Positions 1 to 4,531 of a stretch of DNA of 5,486 bases are shown piece after piece; position 1 is the stretch's first letter, and every line of letters begins with the position of its first letter. Both the position numbers and the translations under genes were made by a program. This stretch comes from Spirochaetales bacterium (GTDB lineage Bacteria; Spirochaetota; Spirochaetia; DTKZ01): the NCBI GenBank assembly GCA_017998025.1, contig JAGODW010000126.1:1-5486 (forward strand), given 5' to 3'. The notes beneath the pieces are model-generated. The model worked only from the letters and a program-made list of their open reading frames with translations, was not told the origin of the DNA and made no database searches.

Positions 1-1
1 G

Positions 2-1015
2 GAACCAGGGATCATGCTGGTTGAACGGACAACTCCGTATACTCCCCTGAGGCGGGGTATTGTTGTAGCACTGGACCTTGACAAGTACGATTACCGTCCC
101 GGTACCCGGAGTCTTATACGACCGACCGAAGAGACAATCTTAGAACGGCTCCCCCCCCGGGTACGGATCCGTAAAGGAGCCGCAATCGAATTCCCTCATA
201 TCCTTGTTCTACTGAACGACCGGGATACGCGCGTGGTGGAAACTCTCTTCTCCCACTTCAAATCTATCCCCCATAGGTACAAGACAAATCTTCCGCTGGA
301 TGCGGGAGAAATAAGAGGAAGATTTATCCCTCAAGGTCAAGCAGAGAAACTAATCGTTGATCTCCTTTCCCGGACTTATCAGGCAGGATCTTTTTTCTAT
401 GCCGTAGGAGATGGAAACCACAGCCTTGCAGCCGCAAAACAAGTATGGGAAGAACGAAAATACCCTGAATCCCGGTATGCGCTGGTAGAGCTGGTAAGCG
501 TTTACGACCCAGGAATCCGGTTTGAACCGATCCATCGGATTGTATTTTCTGCAGATTGGGATAGCTGGATTTCCCACCTCCGTTCTCTCTACCGAATGGA
601 ATTACGTCCTGTCCCCTCCTACGAAGCGATGAAACAGCAGGTAGAAGAACTCCCCCACAGATTCGGACTTCTCCATGTTGGGACGTATTGGATAGGGGAA
701 CTGTACACATCCTCAAACTTTTTGCTGGTAGAACCAATTCAGACAGCCTTAGATGCGTACCGTGATTTTCATCCGGGAGTCAAGGTAGACTATATCCATG
801 GAGAGGACACTCTTCGTACCCTTTGCCAGGGAAATGATGCGTTAGGGATATTCCTTCCGGGAATACTGAAAGAGGAGTTTTTTCCCCTCATTGAATCTCG
901 GGGGGTCTTACCGCGAAAAGCTTTCTCGATCGGAAAAGCACTGGAGAAAAGATTCTATTTTGAAGGAAGGCGGATTCTTCCTATTTCCTGCCTCGCTGAT
1001 TCCGAAATCCCGTAA
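2..1015 (+). CDS. DUF1015 family protein, 5'-truncated by window edge
   Basis: This is an uncharacterised conserved bacterial protein of the DUF1015 family; no reaction is established for it and I assign none. The reading frame is open from base 2, and the first ATG (14) is preceded only by AGGG three bases upstream, too close for a good ribosome binding site. Family members usually run to roughly 400 residues or more, whereas only about 337 are visible, so the true start most likely lies upstream. Counting from the ATG at 14, family hallmarks include the RSLIRPTEETI segment (32-42), PPRVRIR (47-53), PHILVLLND (61-69), the signature VGDGNHSLAAAK (131-142) and FEPIHRIVF (170-178). The GDGNHS signature is the likely functional centre. 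No signal peptide or membrane segment is seen, so it is probably cytosolic. The gene is convergent with the FtsB-like gene and overlaps its end by 35 bp. A C8 run at 151-158 leaves the frame intact. Confidence 0.85.
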   Translation, partial: EPGIMLVERTTPYTPLRRGIVVALDLDKYDYRPGTRSLIRPTEETILERLPPRVRIRKGAAIEFPHILVLLNDRDTRVVETLFSHFKSIPHRYKTNLPLDAGEIRGRFIPQGQAEKLIVDLLSRTYQAGSFFYAVGDGNHSLAAAKQVWEERKYPESRYALVELVSVYDPGIRFEPIHRIVFSADWDSWISHLRSLYRMELRPVPSYEAMKQQVEELPHRFGLLHVGTYWIGELYTSSNFLLVEPIQTALDAYRDFHPGVKVDYIHGEDTLRTLCQGNDALGIFLPGILKEEFFPLIESRGVLPRKAFSIGKALEKRFYFEGRRILPISCLADSEIP

Positions 1016-1415
1016 TTAAGAAAATCGATAAGGAAATACAGAGAGAAAATGCCCGTAGGAACGGTTCGAGAGAATACGGGTTTTTTTCAGGAATTCGAAC
1101 AATGCGGCCGGGAGAGATCGACTCTGGATAAACGTTTCTCCCTCTAATTCGGACGAACCCCTCGCTGGACCGCACCAGATGGTAGGTACGAGCCTCGATA
1201 CGGATCTGTTCTGGATCAGACTGTAACGATGCAACGCGCTGCTGAAATATTTTTCCTTGTTCATCTATCGCAGTTATATTCTCTTTCAGTTCTTTCTGGA
1301 AAAATAGTAACTGCCGGTAGGCAAAAATACCGGTCGAACCAAAGAAGAAAACTGTTACCAGATATACCATCACGCCTACATAAGCGCTTACTAAGAGACG
1401 GTTTCGGATCATCAC
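981..1415 (-). CDS. FtsB/DivIC-like septum formation initiator family membrane protein
   Basis: A 144-residue protein resembling FtsB/DivIC, small membrane proteins that join FtsL and FtsQ/DivIB-type partners in the divisome. Visible in order: a basic N-terminus (MMIRNR), a membrane segment at about 9-31, a coiled-coil-like stretch at about 34-63, then SDPEQIRIEARTYHLVRSSE (65-84). The last segment matches the family pattern of a DPE-type motif, an A-R pair, then a short segment before a GYVRPGE-like turn. Unlike standard single-pass FtsB, a second hydrophobic stretch occurs at about 117-137, followed by a basic tail (RNQRGRK). With basic residues at both ends, a hairpin topology with both termini inside is predicted. 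The start is GTG at 1415 or the adjacent ATG at 1412. An in-frame TAA nine bases upstream rules out a longer protein. No good Shine-Dalgarno is visible. On this strand TATACT (1493-1488) could be a -10 box, but I find no matching -35. The family call is from pattern; the second membrane segment is the main doubt. Confidence 0.7.
   Translation of the reverse strand: MMIRNRLLVSAYVGVMVYLVTVFFFGSTGIFAYRQLLFFQKELKENITAIDEQGKIFQQRVASLQSDPEQIRIEARTYHLVRSSEGFVRIRGRNVYPESISPGRIVRIPEKNPYSLEPFLRAFSLCISLSIFLITGFRNQRGRK
1052..1087 (+). terminator. Probable rho-independent terminator of the DUF1015 gene
   Basis: CCCGTA (1052-1057) pairs perfectly with TACGGG (1075-1080), and a G-T wobble between 1051 and 1081 could add a pair. 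Seven T residues follow directly (1081-1087). The element starts 37 bases after the DUF1015 stop codon. The loop is long (17 nt), which weakens the call. It lies within the coding part of the convergent FtsB-like gene, where the complementary strand encodes the segment around EKNPYS. Confidence 0.6.
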
Positions 1416-1454
1416 TATTAATTACGGTTGAGAACGTCATTCCCTTGAAGAATT

Positions 1455-1469
1455 CCTGTCATTGACAGG
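1455..1469. promoter_or_regulatory. Palindrome overlapping the -35 box, candidate operator
   Basis: CCTGTCA-T-TGACAGG is a perfect inverted repeat with 7-bp arms and a single central base. It fully covers the TTGACA -35 box of the rightward promoter and lies 40 bp from the start of the divergent FtsB-like gene. A dimeric repressor bound here would block polymerase, and it could affect both directions. The one-base centre prevents it from forming a stable RNA hairpin, and it lies upstream of the predicted transcription start, so a DNA-binding role is the likelier reading. No regulator gene is visible nearby. Confidence 0.4.
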
Positions 1470-1490
1470 GAAAAAACCGTGGAGTACAGT
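1462..1490 (+). promoter_or_regulatory. Sigma-70-type promoter for the acidic protein/GAF/MptE-like operon
   Basis: A perfect -35 box, TTGACA, lies at 1462-1467. After a 17-bp spacer comes TACAGT (1485-1490), which keeps the first T, second A and final T of the -10 consensus. Transcription would start near 1497, giving a leader of about 70 nt before the ATG at 1567. TATAAA at 1490-1495 looks closer to a -10 box, but its spacing of 22 bp is too long. The rest of the 1416-1566 intergenic region holds the palindrome described separately and the AGGAG ribosome binding site (1556-1560). Confidence 0.6.
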
Positions 1491-1566
1491 ATAAAATAGG
1501 CCTTATGGAAGCGGTATATGTGCCGAAAATAAAGACTGAATACCATTCCAGGTCCAGGAGCATAGA

Positions 1567-3429
1567 ATGTTAAAAGAGAGGGAAAACAGCAGGAACCAAA
1601 CAACTCTTGATGAGAAAGATCCTTTTACTGACCCAATCGATGATCCAGCGGAGAATCTAGACCAATATGGCGTATGGGTAAAATCCGGGCCTGAACCGGT
1701 AGAAGAGGATGTTTTTGAGTCACAGGAGGAGTATGAGTTGAAAGACCTCCCTGATACTACCTCTTTAGAACTTACTTCTGAAGAGGAAGAGCTGCTGGGC
1801 AGCCTGGAGACAGAAGAGGCTGCACCGGAAGCAACCACAAAAAGCGACGAACCTGACCAAACGGGATTAGAAGATATCGATATTGAAGAAGAGGCGTTAG
1901 ATCTTGATTTTGGCGAACTTCCGGAATTGGAAACTCCCCAATATGCTGTTTCTTCTGAAACAGAAGAGTTTTCAGGGGATACGCTGCCTACGGCAGAGGA
2001 AGGACTTGAGCCTCTGGAGATGGAAGAACTAGAGCAGGAGGAAGAAGAAGAGCTTCCTGAACTGGAAATAGAAGAGCCTGTTCCTTCCGAAGAACCTGCG
2101 ACTGCTACCCTTTCAGCAATAGAAGAGGTTCTTGAACCGGAATCAACTCTGCAGACGGAAACTCCGGTATCATTCAGTGATGTAGAAGCAGTTGCCCGGG
2201 AAATGGAAGAAGTAAGTTCCCCTCTTCCCATGGATATTTTAACTAAAATTGAAGAAGAATTAGCAGAAATTAAAAATGAATTGGCAGAATTAAAGCAGGA
2301 ACTCTCGGTTCTTCGATCTGTTCCTACCGCTCCTTCAGAAGAAGCCCCGGAAAAAGTTACTTCTGTGCCTGCCGAAGCGGAAAGTTCTGGATTTTTCGAA
2401 GAAGACGAAGATGAAACCATCGCACTTACAGGAGATGAACTGGATAATATTCTGAATACGGCCGATATCACCGAAGAAAAAGGGGAACCGGATATCTACC
2501 CGGAAGACATAGAATTAAAGCCGTTAACCGAGGAAGCGGCTACCGAGTCTTTCATTCCAGTTACTACTCCTGAGGAACAGGCCATCATCGAAGAGTATAA
2601 TAAAGAGCTGGACCAATTTACCTCAACAGAAATGCCGTTTGAAGTAGAAGACCGTATTGATCAGGAAGCGGTAGAAGCTCTACCAGAGGATTTGTTAGAG
2701 AAAGAAGATCTTTTTGTAACGGAAGAGAAACCAGCGACAGAACCGGTACGTACAGAATCCTTATTTATGGAAAAACCTGCTCCGCAGGAAGTACCCAACC
2801 TTACCGATCTGGTACCGGAAGAAGAACCTTTAGAAGAAATCGAGGCTGAAGAGAAACCCGAAGAGATTCCCCTAGCAGAGGAACCGGAGGGCGTAGTAGA
2901 ATTCGATCTGGAAAGCCTGGAGGAAATGGCTGAGGAAGAAAAACCCGGCAATTTCGAATCTAATGAAGCCATAGTAGCGCCTGAAAAAGAAGCAGCCTTT
3001 GAAGAAGAACTAGAGGAAATGGAGATTACCCTTCCGGAAACAGAAGAGGAAACGGTAGAAGAAGCCACTGAGCTGGAGGCTCAACCTTCTCCATTGGCTG
3101 AAGAAGTATCTCCGATAGAAGAATTGGAACCCCTGGAAACCGAGGAAACTCCTGTTGTACCACTGGAAGAAGAAGTGCCTATTCTCCATATTCCTACTGC
3201 AGAAGAAAAACCCGAACCTCAACCCAGTGCCGCAAGGATGACTCCTACAGAAGAAGCTCCTAACCTTGCAGAAGGTTTGTCGGAACCCTTACGGGAAGAG
3301 ATAAAGTCTGTACTCCAGTATATGGATCAATTGTTAGAAGCACTCCCAGAAGAAAAGATTCAGGAGTTTGCCAGATCTGAACATTTTGAAGTGTACCGCC
3401 GTCTATTTGAAGAACTCGGATTGGAGTAA
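1567..3429 (+). CDS. Glu-rich, largely disordered coiled-coil protein of unknown function
   Basis: A 620-residue protein dominated by Glu with Pro, Leu, Thr, Ser and Ala, containing almost no aromatic clusters over most of its length. It has no signal peptide or membrane segment, so it is probably a cytosolic, strongly acidic, mostly unstructured protein. Three ordered islands stand out. Residues 222-250 form a coiled coil with unbroken a/d spacing (L225, I228, L232, I235, L239, L242, L246, L249). Residues 285-299 (IALTGDELDNILNTA) form a short hydrophobic motif in an acidic setting. Residues 567-620 form a helical C-terminus with normal composition, containing YMDQLLEALPEEKIQEFA and ending FEVYRRLFEELGLE, which looks like the true conserved domain. 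The ATG is preceded by AGGAG with 6-nt spacing. It is the first gene after the promoter at 1462-1490, and the next gene begins 2 bases after its stop. I do not recognise a named family. A scaffold or adaptor role is only inference. Confidence 0.85.
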   Translation: MLKERENSRNQTTLDEKDPFTDPIDDPAENLDQYGVWVKSGPEPVEEDVFESQEEYELKDLPDTTSLELTSEEEELLGSLETEEAAPEATTKSDEPDQTGLEDIDIEEEALDLDFGELPELETPQYAVSSETEEFSGDTLPTAEEGLEPLEMEELEQEEEEELPELEIEEPVPSEEPATATLSAIEEVLEPESTLQTETPVSFSDVEAVAREMEEVSSPLPMDILTKIEEELAEIKNELAELKQELSVLRSVPTAPSEEAPEKVTSVPAEAESSGFFEEDEDETIALTGDELDNILNTADITEEKGEPDIYPEDIELKPLTEEAATESFIPVTTPEEQAIIEEYNKELDQFTSTEMPFEVEDRIDQEAVEALPEDLLEKEDLFVTEEKPATEPVRTESLFMEKPAPQEVPNLTDLVPEEEPLEEIEAEEKPEEIPLAEEPEGVVEFDLESLEEMAEEEKPGNFESNEAIVAPEKEAAFEEELEEMEITLPETEEETVEEATELEAQPSPLAEEVSPIEELEPLETEETPVVPLEEEVPILHIPTAEEKPEPQPSAARMTPTEEAPNLAEGLSEPLREEIKSVLQYMDQLLEALPEEKIQEFARSEHFEVYRRLFEELGLE

Positions 3430-3431
3430 CT

Positions 3432-3629
3432 ATGGGATTGCTGGAACGGGCGCAGTTCGTTGAACAACGTCAAACGAAATTTAAAGAAACCCCCTCGGGC
3501 TTGTTAAGGCGGGCTTCCCTGATTCATACTCTTATGGGAAAACCAGAGGAACAGTTTCCGAGAGAGGAACTCTTCCTGGAAAAAAAAAAGCCTATAGAGT
3601 TTCTTCAGAAGGATCGGCCAAATCCATAG
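3432..3629 (+). CDS. N-terminal frame of a split GAF-like protein
   Basis: This frame encodes 65 residues starting MGLLERAQFVEQRQ. Its ATG lies two bases after the upstream stop and has GGAG (3423-3426) at a spacing of 5 nt, a good ribosome binding site that also couples it to the acidic gene. There is no complete domain: basic/helical residues lead to LEKKK encoded by an A10 run. Only 12 further residues (PIEFLQKDRPNP) follow before the stop, and they look like out-of-frame read. A -1 shift at A_AAA_AAG (3584-3590) would instead continue as KKAYRVSSEG and on through DPELVTRIVLKD into the GAF-like frame, giving one protein of about 365 residues. I therefore read this as the front half of the next entry rather than an independent small gene. 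A true stand-alone 65-residue product remains possible. Confidence 0.65.
   Translation: MGLLERAQFVEQRQTKFKETPSGLLRRASLIHTLMGKPEEQFPREELFLEKKKPIEFLQKDRPNP
3580..3590 (+). other. A10G run with in-register A_AAA_AAG slippery site
   Basis: Ten A residues (3580-3589) are followed by G. In the frame of the ATG at 3432, the codons are GAA AAA AAA AAG, so A_AAA_AAG at 3584-3590 is exactly in the register of a bacterial -1 slippery heptamer, as in E. coli dnaX. A -1 shift enters the long downstream frame at GCC (3590-3592). One extra A in the mRNA or the DNA would have the same effect. Upstream, AGAGAGGA (3561-3568) is Shine-Dalgarno-like, and AGGAA-CTC-TTCCT (3565-3577) is a 5-bp hairpin. No strong hairpin occurs at the usual 5-9 nt downstream. 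Confidence 0.6.
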
Positions 3630-3652
3630 ATCCGGAACTCGTTACCCGAATA

Positions 3653-4528
3653 GTGCTGAAAGATCTTGCTGCACTGCCACAGAGTTTTGAAGCCCCGGTA
3701 CAACTGTTCCATATCCTAAAGAATAGACTTAAGATACGAAAAGGCGCCCTGCTCCTTCCGGATGAAACAGACGGTATTTTAGCTCCCTGGTCTTTAACCG
3801 GGTATGATCGCACATCCTCGTTTCGGCTTCGAATCCCCTCCAGCCAGATCTACGACGTATTTCATCGTAGCCGCACTTCTGTGATGGTATTGGATAAGAA
3901 TTCTCTCTCGAACTATGGGTTCCGTTTTTCCAGCCGTGAGGAAGGGCTTATGGAGACCCTCCTTGTTCATTGTATTTTCTATCAAGATCGCCTGCTGGGA
4001 GCTCTGATTATCTCCGATTCTCCTGTGTTATCCTGGGATCCGTCCCTGATCCGTTTGTTCTTTACCGTTATAGATGAACTTACTGCACCCCTGTTGTATG
4101 CGTTTCGGGGGGAACGACAGGAGAAAATACGACCGACCCTGTTAACCGAAGCTGAATTATTTCGTGAGTATTTAACAGAAAAAAAAGCCCCTCAACTATA
4201 CCTCCTCCGCTTAGAAACAAAACCTCTTCTCCAGCTATTCATACAGGCAAATCCGGATATTGATTCGTTTAGAACCTTACGGGATATAGGATCCTTCCTT
4301 TCCAACATGCTGGATGGTGCACCGGTCTATGTTTTACCGGAAAAGGATAGTCTTTTCTTCTCTATGGAAAGTGCTGGGTTTGACGGGGAACTCCTTGTTC
4401 ATCAGATAGAAACTGCTTTTAAACAATTCTTTCCCGAACTTTCTTCCCTGACGAATATCGATATCCAGTGGATGTTGATACAACCGCAGGAGATAGATGC
4501 AATCGATTTTAATACATTCCCTGTCTAG
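3653..4528 (+). CDS. GAF-like domain protein, main frame of the split gene
   Basis: The 291-residue frame (from GTG 3653) looks like a cytosolic sensor or regulatory protein. A GAF-like fold is suggested at about 12-152: a helix (QLFHILKNRL), strand KGALLLPD, strand-turn segments through SSFRLRIPSS, then LLVHCIFYQDRLLGALIISD (103-122), a typical GAF strand pair. A second region at about 180-270 has the hydrophobic pattern of a degenerate nucleotide-cyclase-like (GGDEF) domain (LYLLRLE, then TLRDIGSFLSNML, then PVYVLPEKDSLFFSM), but the GGDEF residues are absent, so catalysis is not expected. GTG 3653 has no Shine-Dalgarno. The frame is open back to 3485 with no ATG, GTG or TTG before 3653, and the residues encoded between 3590 and 3652 look coding (SIDPELVTRIV). 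The start is therefore doubtful, and the real product probably begins at 3432 with a shift at the A10 run. The next gene follows three bases after the stop. Confidence 0.75.
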   Translation: MLKDLAALPQSFEAPVQLFHILKNRLKIRKGALLLPDETDGILAPWSLTGYDRTSSFRLRIPSSQIYDVFHRSRTSVMVLDKNSLSNYGFRFSSREEGLMETLLVHCIFYQDRLLGALIISDSPVLSWDPSLIRLFFTVIDELTAPLLYAFRGERQEKIRPTLLTEAELFREYLTEKKAPQLYLLRLETKPLLQLFIQANPDIDSFRTLRDIGSFLSNMLDGAPVYVLPEKDSLFFSMESAGFDGELLVHQIETAFKQFFPELSSLTNIDIQWMLIQPQEIDAIDFNTFPV

Positions 4529-4531
4529 ACC

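Noticed and set aside
151..158. A C8 run in the DUF1015 gene as a possible phase-variation tract
   Set aside because: The frame is intact on both sides, with family motifs continuing (ERLPPRVRIR). Nothing indicates slippage here.
324..737. Minus-strand frames of 137 and 75 residues inside the DUF1015 gene
   Set aside because: They lie opposite a gene with clear family motifs and show no domain or ribosome binding site.
1229..1465. A 78-residue plus-strand frame opposite the FtsB-like gene
   Set aside because: The opposite strand gives a coherent membrane and coiled-coil protein; this frame has no supporting features.
1418..1603. A 61-residue hydrophobic frame on the minus strand across the intergenic region
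   Set aside because: It spans the promoter and the start of the acidic gene, and the product has no recognisable domain. Aromatic and hydrophobic content comes from T-rich sequence.
1503..2471. A 322-residue Ser-rich frame on the minus strand
   Set aside because: It lies opposite the acidic gene. Runs of Glu codons (GAA/GAG) read as Ser-rich, stop-poor sequence on the other strand. The plus-strand gene has a promoter and ribosome binding site, so this is a shadow.
2661..3068. A 135-residue Ser-rich frame on the minus strand
   Set aside because: Same Glu-codon mirror effect within the acidic gene; low-complexity product with no supporting signals.
1567..3429. TonB-, FtsY- or ribonuclease E-like identity for the acidic protein
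   Set aside because: Acidic low-complexity regions in those proteins give similar composition, but no SRP GTPase, membrane anchor or catalytic domain is present here.
3611..3633. GGATC/GATCC inverted repeat as a downstream frameshift stimulator
   Set aside because: It begins about 20 nt after the slippery site, has a 13-nt loop and only 5 pairs, so it is too far and too weak.
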